Assembly: GCF_009834125.1 (NCBI RefSeq)
Contig: NZ_CP047146.1
Coordinates: 1,109,501 to 1,173,500, forward strand
Length of the DNA stretch: 64,000 nt
Direction of reading: 5' to 3'
DNA from: Streptomyces sp. GS7
Lineage (GTDB): Bacteria > Actinomycetota > Actinomycetes > Streptomycetales > Streptomycetaceae
Position 1 is the stretch's first letter, and every line of letters begins with the position of its first letter. Shown piece by piece: positions 53,196-62,219 of this stretch. A program made the translations under genes and the position numbers. Under the pieces are notes generated by a model. It saw only the letters and a list, made by a program, of their open reading frames with translations, did no database searches and had not been told where the DNA came from.

Positions 53196-54560
53196 ATGGA
53201 CCTCATCGAACGACTGCGCGCCGGTCTCCCCGACGGAGCCCTGCTCACCGACCCCGACGTCACCGGCTCCTACGCCCGGGACACGGCCAACTTCTGCGCG
53301 GCCGGCACCCCCGCCGCCGTCGTCCTGCCGCGCACCGTCGAACAGGTCCAGCACGTGATGCGCACCGCGACCGCGCTGCGCGTCCCGGTCGTCCCCCAGG
53401 GCGCCCGCACCGGTGTCTCCGGCGCCGCCAACGCCACCGACGGCTGCATCGTCCTCTCGCTGGTCAAGATGGACCGCATCCTGGAGATCAACCCCGTCGA
53501 CCGGATAGCGGTCGTCGAGCCCGGCGTGATCAACGCCGTCCTCTCCCGCGCCGTGGCCGAGCACGGCCTGTACTACCCGCCGGACCCCTCCAGCTGGGAG
53601 ACGTGCACCATCGGCGGCAACATCGGCACCGCGGCGGGCGGCCTGTGCTGCGTGAAGTACGGGGTCACCGCCGAGTACGTCCTCGGCCTGGACGTCGTCC
53701 TCGCCGACGGCCGGCTGATCACCACCGGCCGCCGCACCGCCAAGGGCGTCGCCGGCTACGACCTCACCCGCCTCTTCGTCGGCTCCGAGGGCAGCCTCGG
53801 CGTCGTCGTCCGCGCCACCCTGGCCCTGAAGCCCACCCCGCCCCAACAACTCGCCCTGGTCGCCGAGTTCGCCTCCGTGTCCGCCGCCGGCGAGGCGGTC
53901 TGCGCCATCATGGCCGGCGGCCACACCCCCTCCCTCCTGGAGCTGATGGACCGCACCAGCATCCGCGCGGTCAACGCCATGGCGCAGATGGGGCTGCCGG
54001 AGACCACCGAGGTGCTGCTGCTGGCCGCCTTCGACACCCCCGACCCGGCCGCCGACCTCGCCGCCGTCGGCGCCCTGTGCGAGGCGGCCGGCGCCACCCA
54101 GGTCGTCCCCGCCGAGGGCGCCGCCGAGTCCGAACTCCTCCTCCAGGCACGGCGGCTGGCCTTCCCCGCCCTGGAGCGCATCAGGCCCGCCATGCTCATC
54201 GACGACGTCTGCGTACCGCGCTCCCGGCTCGCCGCCATGCTCGACGGCACCACCGCCATCGCCGAGAAGTACGACCTGACCATCGGCGTCTGCGCCCACG
54301 CCGGCGACGGCAACACCCACCCCCTGGTCTGCTTCGACCCCGCCGACCCCGACGAGGAACGGCGCGCCCGCGAGTCCTTCGACGAGATCATGGCCCTCGG
54401 CCTCCGCCTGGGCGGCACCATCACCGGCGAACACGGCGTGGGCGTCCTCAAGAAGGACTGGCTCGCCCGCGAACTGGGCCCCGACGGCATCGCGTTGCAC
54501 CGCGGCATCAAGCAGGTCTTCGACCCGCTGGGCATCCTGAACCCGGGGAAGATGTTCTAG
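53196..54560 (+). CDS. FAD-linked oxidase, glycolate oxidase GlcD type
   Basis: A 454-residue flavoprotein of the VAO/PCMH family. The FAD domain has VPVVPQGARTGVSGAANATDGCIVLSL and CTIGGNIGTAAGGLCCVKYG; the C-terminal cap has the signature GTITGEHGVGVLKKDW and NPGKMF. It oxidises a 2-hydroxy acid such as D-lactate or glycolate. GlcE/GlcF partners are absent, so it likely acts alone. ATG 53196 is in a GAAGGTGAAGCC context. It follows the hpd terminator and probably has its own promoter inside the hairpin region. Confidence 0.9.
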   Translation: MDLIERLRAGLPDGALLTDPDVTGSYARDTANFCAAGTPAAVVLPRTVEQVQHVMRTATALRVPVVPQGARTGVSGAANATDGCIVLSLVKMDRILEINPVDRIAVVEPGVINAVLSRAVAEHGLYYPPDPSSWETCTIGGNIGTAAGGLCCVKYGVTAEYVLGLDVVLADGRLITTGRRTAKGVAGYDLTRLFVGSEGSLGVVVRATLALKPTPPQQLALVAEFASVSAAGEAVCAIMAGGHTPSLLELMDRTSIRAVNAMAQMGLPETTEVLLLAAFDTPDPAADLAAVGALCEAAGATQVVPAEGAAESELLLQARRLAFPALERIRPAMLIDDVCVPRSRLAAMLDGTTAIAEKYDLTIGVCAHAGDGNTHPLVCFDPADPDEERRARESFDEIMALGLRLGGTITGEHGVGVLKKDWLARELGPDGIALHRGIKQVFDPLGILNPGKMF

Positions 54561-54673
54561 CGGCTCGCTCGCACCGTTGCCCCGCTCGCATCGTCGACCG
54601 GTGGTCGAGGGCGGGTCCGTTTTGCGGTGAGGTGGGTGGCCTGCCCGCAGGGCCCCGCTTAACATCACCTTCC

Positions 54674-55204
54674 ATGACTGCTGAAGCCGAGCCCCCGGCG
54701 GAACCCGATGTCACGCTCACCAGCCCGGCCGAGTTGCTGGCGGGCTATCTGGATTTCTACCGTGACGCCGCGCTGCGCAAGCTGGACGGCATGACCGACA
54801 AGGAACTGCGGGACAGCCGGCTGCCGTCCGGCTGGGCACCGCTGGAGCTGCTGAAGCATCTGGCCTATGTGGAGCTGCGCTGGCTCCAGTGGGGCTTCGC
54901 CGGCCAGAAGGTCGAACAGCCGTGGGGCGACATGGAAGCCCGTGGCGGCAGATGGCGTGTCGAGGCGGGTGAGACCGCCGAGGACGTGACGGCGTTCTTC
55001 CGCGCCCAGTGCGAGCGGTCCCGCGCGATCGTCGCCGGCGCGCGACTGGAGGACCGGATGGCCACTCTCGGGGGCCGGGTCCCGCCCGAGGAGGAGCGGC
55101 CGACGCTGATCTGGGTGCTGTTCCATCTGCTCCAGGAGTACGCACGGCACGTCGGGCACCTCGACATCGCGCGGGAGCTCGCCGACGGCGTCACCGGCGA
55201 GTAG
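54674..55204 (+). CDS. DinB/DUF664 family protein
   Basis: A 176-residue four-helix-bundle protein. The three metal-binding histidines fit the pattern LLKHLAYVELRW, then LFHLLQEYARHVGHLDIAREL. Related actinomycete proteins are mycothiol-dependent transferases or hydrolases. ATG 54674 has only a weak ribosome site. No operon partner is obvious. Confidence 0.87.
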   Translation: MTAEAEPPAEPDVTLTSPAELLAGYLDFYRDAALRKLDGMTDKELRDSRLPSGWAPLELLKHLAYVELRWLQWGFAGQKVEQPWGDMEARGGRWRVEAGETAEDVTAFFRAQCERSRAIVAGARLEDRMATLGGRVPPEEERPTLIWVLFHLLQEYARHVGHLDIARELADGVTGE

Positions 55205-55338
55205 CCGGAGCGGGAGGCGGTGTCCCAAGTGGGCGGGTCCCCCGGCGGCACGCCGGTCCGCCGATGTCAGGGGATGCCGTTGATCACCCTCGGTGGCTCT
55301 CCCGGCCGTCCGGTACCGCCCTGGGCCACAATGCCCCC

Positions 55339-55830
55339 ATGGCCGATGATCAGTCCCGAGATCCCGCCCGCCCGCTGCTGCGCCGCCCCCGGGACGGTGA
55401 ACTCATAGACGTCGCCGGTGTCGCGCACTTCTTCCGGTTGACCGGCGAGCACACGGGCGGGCACTTCGCCTTCGAGGAGTTCAGTCTCGCCCCTGGAGTG
55501 ATCGGTGCCAGACCGCACGTGCACGAGGGACACGACGAGTACTTCTACGTCCTCGAAGGCGAGTTGACGCTCCACACCGGGGACGGCGAGGTGACGGCCG
55601 GCCCCGGAGACCTGCTCGCCGCGACCCGTGGGACCCCGCACGGCTTCCGCAATGCGGGCTCGGTCCTCGCACGCGCCCTGTGCCTCTACACTCCCGCCGG
55701 CTACGAGAACTACTTCCGTGACGTCCATGCCGCGGTGAGCGCCGGGGCCGAAGCGACCGATGAGCTGCTGGCCGAATTCCGCAGCCGCTACCGGACCAGT
55801 TCCTACCAGGTTCCCCTGGACAAGCCGTAG
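55339..55830 (+). CDS. Cupin domain protein
   Basis: A 163-residue single-cupin protein. Motif 1 is ARPHVHEGHDEYFYVLEGEL (His, His, Glu) and motif 2 is GDLLAATRGTPHGFRNAG (His), a full set of metal ligands. It resembles small dioxygenases or sugar isomerases of unknown substrate. The stretch from 55831 to 55975 to the next gene shows nothing. Confidence 0.88.
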   Translation: MADDQSRDPARPLLRRPRDGELIDVAGVAHFFRLTGEHTGGHFAFEEFSLAPGVIGARPHVHEGHDEYFYVLEGELTLHTGDGEVTAGPGDLLAATRGTPHGFRNAGSVLARALCLYTPAGYENYFRDVHAAVSAGAEATDELLAEFRSRYRTSSYQVPLDKP

Positions 55831-55975
55831 TCCGACGGGGCGGTCGGCTGCTGTGGCGCCCCTCACCGCCCGGAGGCGGCACCCCGCATACGAGGGCGGA
55901 CGGGGCGGGACGGGGTCGGCACGCGGCTGCCGTGCCGTCGCCGCGCTGTTTCCCGTCGGGGGGCGCCACACCGGT

Positions 55976-56386
55976 TCACCGAGTGGCCGGTGCACCGGGG
56001 TTCGGGATGGCGCGCGGCATGTCGCCGCCGTCCGCGTCGCCGTCGATCCGGTCGTCGTCCTCGCGGCCGTCGTCCTCGTCCTCGTCCTCGCCGTCGGCTA
56101 CCGGCAGCCGCGCGCCGCGGCTCTCCGCGACCCGGTGCACGGTGTGCAGCGACTCGGTCAACTCGACGGCCAGCAGGTGCAGTTCACCGGACGTCCAGGC
56201 CCGCCCGTGCAGAACCTTCCGCGCTTCCGCGATGAGTACGGCGGCCGAGCCGAGCTGCTCCCTCTCCACCCGGTCGGCGAGGCGGGAGACGTACCCGGTC
56301 CCGTCGCCGGGGAGGAGGATGCACGGCTTACCGTCCGGACTCGCCCAGGGGAGCAGCCGCGCCGTGTCGTTGGTGTGGCCCGTCAT
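55976..56386 (-). CDS. Hypothetical protein with acidic tail (HTH/DUF397 locus)
   Basis: A 136-residue protein of unknown function. The first ~90 residues look folded (LLPWASPDGKPCILLPGDGTGYVSRLADRVE, AEARKVLHGRAWTSGELHLLAVELTESLHTVHRVAES). The rest is a strikingly acidic Asp/Glu/Gly tail. Similar small proteins accompany HTH/DUF397 pairs in Streptomyces. Its start overlaps the stop of the upstream gene by ATGA. Confidence 0.7.
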   Translation of the reverse strand: MTGHTNDTARLLPWASPDGKPCILLPGDGTGYVSRLADRVEREQLGSAAVLIAEARKVLHGRAWTSGELHLLAVELTESLHTVHRVAESRGARLPVADGEDEDEDDGREDDDRIDGDADGGDMPRAIPNPGAPATR

Positions 56387-56706
56387 GCGGCGTATACCTC
56401 CGCTCCGGGGGTGTGGCGTAGTTCGATGTCGACACCGTGCACGGCCAGCCACAGGGCGCGGCGCCGCCCGCGCCGCAACCGCCGTTCCCGGCGCTCCTTC
56501 TCGGTGAGGATGTACGGCCGGAGGAGGGGGCTCTCCGCGCTCCGCAGAAGTACGGGCGGATGGAAGGCCACAGTGGGCAGCGCGCGTGCCGTCGGTGCGC
56601 CCTTGCGGTGCGCGGCGCGGGGCGGCGGGGTGGGAGCCCGGTGCCGCCCGGAGGCCGGAAGTAACAGCCACAGCAGCGGCAGGAGCAGGATCGAGATACG
56701 GTGCAT
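56383..56706 (-). CDS. Hypothetical basic membrane-anchored protein
   Basis: A 107-residue protein with a hydrophobic N-terminal segment (ILLLPLLWLLLP), a proline-rich linker and a very basic segment (TEKERRERRLRRGRRRALWLAVHGVDIEL). It may be anchored by the N-terminus. GGAG stands 11 bases before the ATG. Translationally coupled to the acidic-tailed protein downstream; opposite charges suggest they could interact (inference). Divergent from the HTH gene. Confidence 0.65.
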   Translation of the reverse strand: MHRISILLLPLLWLLLPASGRHRAPTPPPRAAHRKGAPTARALPTVAFHPPVLLRSAESPLLRPYILTEKERRERRLRRGRRRALWLAVHGVDIELRHTPGAEVYAA

Positions 56707-56896
56707 CACGTTGTCAACTCCGTTGAAGTTGATGGCCACGCCCCCGGACCGGTCGCACGGTCGCGGGGGTCTTCTGCGAATGGCGGATGGCTCCGCCCTG
56801 CGCCCGTTACGTTGGGTAGGTACAGCGTTGCTCTGCGGAGTACCCCGGGGCAATGCCCGACGCGTGCCACTCATCGACTGTCACAAAGGGGGAGGC

Positions 56897-57844
56897 GTGA
56901 GCCGACGCAACGCCACAGGGGGAACGGCAGCCACCAACGCCGCCGTGTTCGGGGAGGTGTTGAAGCACTTCAGGGAGGCGGCGGGCCTCACCCAGGAGGA
57001 ACTGGCGAGGAAGATTCCGTGTGACCGGTCCCAGGTGGCGAGGGTCGAGCGGGGTACGCGGGTCCCGCACGAGACCTCCGCCGAGAAGTGCGATGAACTG
57101 CTGGGCACGGGTGGGGTGTTGAAGAAGCTGTGGGGGCGGATCGACTGGTATCCGGAGGTCACGCACCCTGATTGGTTCAAGCGCCGGGCTGAGATGGACG
57201 CTGTGGCGGTGGCGCTACGGGAGTACCAAGAGCGGGTCATCCCAGGTTTGTTGCAGACGCCGGAATACGCGCATGCGCTGTTCAGTCGTCGTCCTACGAG
57301 TGCGGATGAGGTCGAGGAGCGTGTCCGAGCCCGACTGAGCCGACAGCAGCGGTTCTTTGCAGACGACGGTCCGCTGTACGTCGCTGTCCTGGACGAGAGT
57401 TGCCTACGCAACGGGGTAGGGAGTCCGGAGATCATGCGTGACCAGTGCGCCCATCTGCTGAGCATCGGCCAACGCCCCAACATCCGTATCCAGGTGGCCT
57501 CAGCGGGCGTCATCGGACTTGTCAGGCCCAGGGGTTCGATGTCGTTGATCGAGCTGCCCGACGGACGCCGGTGGGTCTACTCGGAGTCCCTCGACAGTGG
57601 CCATTTCAACGACGATCCGGCCGTCTACGCCCGCCACGTCCAGACCTATGATGTGCTCAGGGCGGACGCTCCGTCAGCCCGCGAGTCCGCCGCTCTGATC
57701 AGCGACGTGATGGAAGGGTACGGGCATCATGGACAGGCACGAACTCAGCGCGGCGACCTGGACCAAGAGCAGCTACAGCGACGACAACGGCGGCAACTGC
57801 ATCGAGGTAGCCCCCGGTTTCCCCGGCGTCGTCCCCGTCCGTGA
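56897..57844 (+). CDS. HTH XRE regulator, Scr1/DUF5753 family
   Basis: A 315-residue regulator. The N-terminal HTH (LKHFREAAGLTQEELARKIPCDRSQVARVERGTRVP) is followed by the DUF5753 domain (~95-270: VIPGLLQTPEYAHALF, RPRGSMSLIELPDG). It is paired with a DUF397 gene. The C-terminus is odd: after VMEGYGHHGQ the frame continues for ~38 residues of Arg/Gln-rich sequence overlapping the DUF397 gene by 116 bases. That suggests that the original stop was lost or shifted. GTG start with GGGGGAGGC upstream. Confidence 0.88.
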   Translation: MSRRNATGGTAATNAAVFGEVLKHFREAAGLTQEELARKIPCDRSQVARVERGTRVPHETSAEKCDELLGTGGVLKKLWGRIDWYPEVTHPDWFKRRAEMDAVAVALREYQERVIPGLLQTPEYAHALFSRRPTSADEVEERVRARLSRQQRFFADDGPLYVAVLDESCLRNGVGSPEIMRDQCAHLLSIGQRPNIRIQVASAGVIGLVRPRGSMSLIELPDGRRWVYSESLDSGHFNDDPAVYARHVQTYDVLRADAPSARESAALISDVMEGYGHHGQARTQRGDLDQEQLQRRQRRQLHRGSPRFPRRRPRP

Positions 57845-57938
57845 CTCGAAGGATCCGGGCGGTCCCGTGCTGGTGGTTCCGGTGGCCGGCTGGTCGTCCT
57901 TCGTTGCCGCCGTAAAGGCGGGGGAGCTGACCGCCTGA
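57729..57938 (+). CDS. DUF397 protein
   Basis: A 69-residue actinomycete protein: WTKSSYSDDNGGNCIEVAPG and VPVRDSKDPGGPVLVVP are the family hallmarks. It always occurs with XRE regulators of the type encoded just upstream. The pair is widespread in Streptomyces development loci (bldB-neighbour type, abaA-like), and has been compared to antitoxin-like or targeting partners. The ATG lies inside the 3' part of the HTH gene. Confidence 0.9.
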   Translation: MDRHELSAATWTKSSYSDDNGGNCIEVAPGFPGVVPVRDSKDPGGPVLVVPVAGWSSFVAAVKAGELTA

Positions 57939-57978
57939 GGTCAACTGCGTGGCCGTTCCGGCCCATAAGATTCTCGTC

Positions 57979-58272
57979 ATGGACACCACCTTCACCTCCA
58001 TAGCCATCTTCATTCTCGCCGCCGCCGTGATCGGCTCCACCGTTACCCCCAGTCGTAACAAGCCGCTGGAGCAGCGCCTCGCGCGGCTGGAGGCGAAGGT
58101 GGACCTCCTGCTCGCCCAGGCCGGTGTGGAGCAGCCTCAGGACCCCCGTATGGCGCAGCTCGACGAGCTGCTGGCGGAGGGCAAGCAGATCCAGGCGATC
58201 AAGGTGTACCGGGAGATCACCGGCGCCGGGCTCGCCGAGGCGAAGGAAGCGATCGACCGCCGGATGCGCTGA
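57979..58272 (+). CDS. Membrane protein with ribosomal L7/L12 C-terminal-like domain
   Basis: A 97-residue protein. Residues ~4-23 form a membrane helix (SIAIFILAAAVIGSTV), followed by a short coiled-coil-like helix (LEQRLARLEAKVDLLL) and a C-terminal ~40-residue L7/L12 CTD-like segment (LDELLAEGKQIQAIKVYREITGAGLAEAKEAIDRRM). True L12 is soluble and essential; this is a tethered paralogue of unknown role. ATG 57979. Confidence 0.8.
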   Translation: MDTTFTSIAIFILAAAVIGSTVTPSRNKPLEQRLARLEAKVDLLLAQAGVEQPQDPRMAQLDELLAEGKQIQAIKVYREITGAGLAEAKEAIDRRMR

Positions 58273-58358
58273 GCGCGCCGTGGGCAGAGGATGGCGGGAC
58301 AGGGTTTCGGGGCAGCGCGCCCCGGCCCACCTCATGCCCAGCAGGGGAGCGAGCGCCG

Positions 58359-59831
58359 ATGGCAGCGAGCGAAGCGACGGGGCCGGACCGGGCCGTCGGG
58401 ACCGATGACGAGTGCTACGACGTGATCGTGCTGGGCGGCGGGCCCACCGGCGAGAACGTCGCCGACCGGGTGCACGCCGCCGGGCTGAGCGCGGTCCTCG
58501 TGGAGAGCGAACTGGTCGGCGGCGAATGCTCCTACTGGGCCTGCATGCCCAGCAAGGCACTGCTCCGCCCGGTCACCGCCCGCTCCGAGGCGCGCCGGGT
58601 CCCCGGCCTGGACGAGGCGGTCGGCGGGCCGCTGGACCCGCCCGCGGTGCTCGCCCACCGCGACGCGTACGCCTCGTACTGGAAGGACGACGGGCAGGTG
58701 CGCTGGCTGGACTCGGTCGGCGTCGACCTCGTCCGCGGCCACGGACGGCTGGCCGGGCCGCGCCGGGTGACCGTCGACGGCGGGCGGACGCTCACGGCCC
58801 GGCACGCGGTCGCGGTGTGCACCGGCAGCCGCCCGCTGCTGCCCGGTATCCCCGGTCTGGCCGAGGCGAAGCCCTGGGTCAGCCGCGACGCCACCAGCGC
58901 GCAGAGCGTCCCGGGCCGGCTGGTGATCGTCGGCGGCGGAGTGGTCGGCGTCGAGATGGCGACCGCCTGGCGGGCGCTCGGATCCTCCGTGACGCTGCTG
59001 GTCCGCGGTGACGGGCTGCTGCCCCGCATGGAGCCGTTCGCCGGGCACCTGGTCGCCGAATCGCTGGCCGAGGCGGGGGTGTTCCTCCGTACGGGAGTCG
59101 AGGTGCGCGAGGTCCGGCGGGAGGCGCCGGGCGGGCCGGTCACCGTCGTCCTGGACGGCGGGGAGGAGGCCGAGATCGTCGCCGACGAGCTGCTGATCGC
59201 CACGGGCCGGGCCCCGCGCACCGACGACCTGGGGCTGGAGACCGTCGGACTGGCGCCCGGCAGCTGGCTGGACGTCGACGACAGCTGCCGGGTCAAGGCG
59301 GTCGGCGACGGCTGGCTCTACGGCGTCGGCGACGTCAACCACCGCGCTCTGCTCACTCATCAGGGCAAGTACCAGGCCCGGATCGCCGGCGCCGCGATCG
59401 CCGCGCGCGCCCGCGGCGTCCCCCTCCTGGAGACCGACCGCTGGGGCGCGCACTCCGCCACCGCCGACACCGACGCCGTCCCGCAGGTCGTCTTCAGCGA
59501 CCCCGAGGCCGCCGCGGTGGGCATGAGCGCCGCCGAGGCGGAACGCGCCGGGTACCGCATCCGCGTCGTCGACCAGGACCTCGGCGCGGTGGCCGGCGCG
59601 TCCCTGTACGCCGAGGGGTACCGCGGCCGGGCCCGGATGGTCGTCGACCTGAGCCGCGAGGTGCTGCTCGGGGCCACCTTCGTCGGGCCCGGCGTCGGTG
59701 AACTGCTGCACTCCGCCACCATCGCGGTCGCCGGGGAGGTCCCCATCGAACGCCTCTGGCACGCGGTGCCCGCCTACCCGACGATCAGCGAGGTGTGGCT
59801 GCGCCTGCTGGAGGCGTACCGCGGCGACTGA
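58359..59831 (+). CDS. FAD-dependent pyridine nucleotide-disulfide oxidoreductase
   Basis: A 490-residue class I flavoprotein disulfide reductase. FAD motif VIVLGGGPTGENVADR, redox-active dithiol GECSYWACMPSK, NAD(P) motif VIVGGGVVGVEMATAW and second FAD motif YGVGDVNH. The C-terminal dimer interface lacks the usual His-x4-Glu pair of dihydrolipoamide dehydrogenases: the segment reads WHAVPAYPTISEVWLRLLE, in which a His-Ala-x-Pro-x-x-x-x-Ser-Glu arrangement remains. Related to mercuric/mycothione reductase-type proteins of unassigned substrate. Confidence 0.9.
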   Translation: MAASEATGPDRAVGTDDECYDVIVLGGGPTGENVADRVHAAGLSAVLVESELVGGECSYWACMPSKALLRPVTARSEARRVPGLDEAVGGPLDPPAVLAHRDAYASYWKDDGQVRWLDSVGVDLVRGHGRLAGPRRVTVDGGRTLTARHAVAVCTGSRPLLPGIPGLAEAKPWVSRDATSAQSVPGRLVIVGGGVVGVEMATAWRALGSSVTLLVRGDGLLPRMEPFAGHLVAESLAEAGVFLRTGVEVREVRREAPGGPVTVVLDGGEEAEIVADELLIATGRAPRTDDLGLETVGLAPGSWLDVDDSCRVKAVGDGWLYGVGDVNHRALLTHQGKYQARIAGAAIAARARGVPLLETDRWGAHSATADTDAVPQVVFSDPEAAAVGMSAAEAERAGYRIRVVDQDLGAVAGASLYAEGYRGRARMVVDLSREVLLGATFVGPGVGELLHSATIAVAGEVPIERLWHAVPAYPTISEVWLRLLEAYRGD

Positions 59832-59870
59832 ACGGGGGCGTAAGGCGCGTGAACGGGGGCGTAAGGCGCG
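59829..59870. repeat. Perfect 21-bp tandem duplication over a stop codon
   Basis: A 21-base unit starting with the TGA stop of the flavoprotein gene is repeated exactly (59829-59849 and 59850-59870). The lack of drift suggests a recent duplication. Confidence 0.9.
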
Positions 59871-59883
59871 GACCGGCACCTCC

Positions 59884-60360
59884 TCACGCCCCCGGCTCCG
59901 GGGACTCGTCCGACGGCCACGGTGTGTCCGGCCGGGCGTCGTCCCGGGAGGCCAGCGCGAGCAGTTCGCTCAGCCCTTCGTCGATGCCCAGGTGTGCGTG
60001 CTCGGAGCCCGGCGGCACGATCCGCAGGGTGCGCTCCAGCCACGCCGAGACCGCCGCGGCCGGCGCCTCCAGCAGCGCGTCGCCGTCCGGCGAGGCCAGC
60101 GCCATGCAGACCAGGCTGCGGCCGTCCAGCTTCGTCGGCCAGACCCGTACGTCGCCCTCGCCGGACGGCCGGAAGACGCCCTCGACGAGCAGTTCGCGGG
60201 CGAACGTCCAGTTGACGGGCGAGTCCGAGCCGACATGGAAGGTGACGTGGACGGCATAGGGGTCGTCCGTCCGGTAGGTCAGCCGCGCGGGTACCGGAAT
60301 GGTCCGCTCCGGCGACAGCACCATTCCCAGTTCCAGTTCTCGTTCCACCACGGTGTGCAT
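59884..60360 (-). CDS. ssgG: SsgA-like sporulation/cell division protein
   Basis: A 158-residue SALP family protein. The family pattern is clear: VPARLTYRTDDPYAVHVTFH, WTFARELLVEGVFRPSGEGDVRVWP and the C-terminal helix region. SALPs control septum site choice and autolysis in sporulating aerial hyphae. The name ssgG rests on its chromosomal position relative to hpd and the RDD genes, recalled from S. coelicolor; the family call itself is secure. ATG 60360. Confidence 0.8.
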   Translation of the reverse strand: MHTVVERELELGMVLSPERTIPVPARLTYRTDDPYAVHVTFHVGSDSPVNWTFARELLVEGVFRPSGEGDVRVWPTKLDGRSLVCMALASPDGDALLEAPAAAVSAWLERTLRIVPPGSEHAHLGIDEGLSELLALASRDDARPDTPWPSDESPEPGA

Positions 60361-60599
60361 GGGTTCCGCCTCTCTCCAACTCCCTGTGCGCGACCCGTGA
60401 GCGGGCCCGCCACAGGAGAGAGGCGGTGGGCGCCGGACCCTTACACGACTTCGTACAACTTTTTTCCGGGGTCTCTTCCAGGTGGTCGGACAGGGCACGA
60501 GCACCCGTGCGACCCGGGGTCTGATAGATGTGGACGCCGCGTTGCGGCAGACTGCACCCCGACACCCACCAGGCCGAGAACAGATACGGGACTTCGGAC

Positions 60600-62129
60600 A
60601 TGAGCGCCCCTACCTCAGGATCCGCCGGCGGCAGCCCCACGCCAGGCTTCTACCCGGACCCGTCCATCCCCGGCTACATCCGGTACTGGAACGGTGCCGC
60701 ATGGGTGCCGGGCACCAGCCGCCCCGCCCCCGTCGACGGCGAGGCGATGCCCGCACCGCCGCCCGGCATGACCCCGGCCTCCGTCGAGGAGACCGGCCCG
60801 GTCTTCCTGGACGAGGCGGACCCGGCGAGCGGCGCCGCGACCCCGGTGGTGCGCCCCCGCGGCGAGGTCGAGGCCCCCGGCGCCGCCTGGGACGAACCGG
60901 CCCGGCTGCACGGCTCCGGCCCGGAACCGGCCGCCTCCTGGCACGCCGACGCCTCCCGGCAGAGCGGCTTCGGCGAGGACGGCCGGGTCTCCTGGGGCTC
61001 GCCCGACCAGGCCCCGGCCGGGACGCCGTCCGGCGGCGCCTCCTGGGGCACCCTCCCGCCGCAGCGCGGGTCCGACACCGGCGAGGGCGCGTCCGGTGAC
61101 GGCCCCGGCACCCCGCCGTCCGCCGACCCGGCCCCGGACGCCCCGCGCGCACCCGACGCCCCCGCCGACGGGACGGTCGCCATCCGCGCCGTCAACCCGG
61201 GGGCCCGCCCCCGCTCCGGCGACCAGGGCACCACCGCCATCCGCGCGGTGCGGCCCGGCGGCGGCAAGCCGTCCGGCGACCAGGGCACCACCGCGTTCCG
61301 CGCCGTACGGCCGGACGCCGGCGGCAAGCCCGCCCCCAAGAGCGAGACGATGGCCTTCCGGCTCCCGTCCAACGGCCGGTCCAACTCCGCCCCGCCCGGC
61401 GGCGGTACGCCCCAGTCCCTGCCGTCCGTCGGTACCCCCGACCGGACCCCGGCCCAGCAGCCGCCCGCCCAGCAGCCGCCCGCCCAGCAGTCCCCGGCGG
61501 CGCCGTCCCCCGGCTTCCCGCCGCAGGGCGGTGCCGGTGCTCCGGGCGGTACCGGTGCCCCCGGCGACGACGGGGTCATCCCCTGGAAGCCGCCGACCGC
61601 CGACGTCTTCTTCGCCGCCGCGCAGGCGCAGCAGGGCCACCCGGCGCCCCTCGGCCGCCGGTTCGCGGCCCGGCTCGTCGACACCCTGGTGCTGGCGGTG
61701 CTCACCCTGGCGGTGGCGCTGCCCATGTGGTCCACGGTCACCGACCACATCGACGCCAAGGTCGAGGCGGCCAAGCAGTCCGGCCAGACGGTGACGGTGT
61801 ATCTGGTCGACGGCACCACCGCCCCGGTCTTCCTCACGATCCTGGCCGTTTTCCTGATCGGCGGCGGTCTCCTGGAGATCCTGCCGACCCTCAAGTGGGG
61901 CCGCACGCTGGGCAAGAAGCTGTGCGGCGTACGGGTGTTGGACATCGAGAGCCACGACACCCCGGAGCTGGGCCAGGCGATCAAGCGCTGGTTGTCCTAC
62001 GGCGTGCTCGGGGTGCTGGGCGTCGGCGTGGTCAATGTCCTCTGGTGCCTGTTCGACCAGCCGTGGCGGCAGTGCTGGCACGACAAGTTCGCCCGTACCT
62101 TCGTCGCCGACCGGCCGGGATCCGACTGA
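60600..62129 (+). CDS. RDD-family membrane protein with DUF2510 domain
   Basis: A 509-residue protein. An N-terminal DUF2510 motif (PGFYPDPSIPGYIRYWNGAAW) opens a long Pro/Gly-rich linker (~40-340) and a C-terminal RDD domain with about three helices (FAARLVDTLVLAVLTLAVAL, LGKKLCGVRV). The linker contains a thrice repeated motif TVAIRAV/TTAIRAV/TTAFRAV followed by ETMAFRLP (~191-260), which could be kinase sites. Function unknown; RDD proteins are implicated in Na+ transport or envelope assembly. ATG 60600; GGGACTTCGGAC precedes. Confidence 0.88.
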   Translation: MSAPTSGSAGGSPTPGFYPDPSIPGYIRYWNGAAWVPGTSRPAPVDGEAMPAPPPGMTPASVEETGPVFLDEADPASGAATPVVRPRGEVEAPGAAWDEPARLHGSGPEPAASWHADASRQSGFGEDGRVSWGSPDQAPAGTPSGGASWGTLPPQRGSDTGEGASGDGPGTPPSADPAPDAPRAPDAPADGTVAIRAVNPGARPRSGDQGTTAIRAVRPGGGKPSGDQGTTAFRAVRPDAGGKPAPKSETMAFRLPSNGRSNSAPPGGGTPQSLPSVGTPDRTPAQQPPAQQPPAQQSPAAPSPGFPPQGGAGAPGGTGAPGDDGVIPWKPPTADVFFAAAQAQQGHPAPLGRRFAARLVDTLVLAVLTLAVALPMWSTVTDHIDAKVEAAKQSGQTVTVYLVDGTTAPVFLTILAVFLIGGGLLEILPTLKWGRTLGKKLCGVRVLDIESHDTPELGQAIKRWLSYGVLGVLGVGVVNVLWCLFDQPWRQCWHDKFARTFVADRPGSD

Positions 62130-62219
62130 CCGTCACCCTGTCACCCGGCCCGGCGGCCCGGCTCCGCCGAACGGACGTCGCCGGATGCGGCGGCCGTCCG
62201 CAGGGGGTCGACTCGGGCC

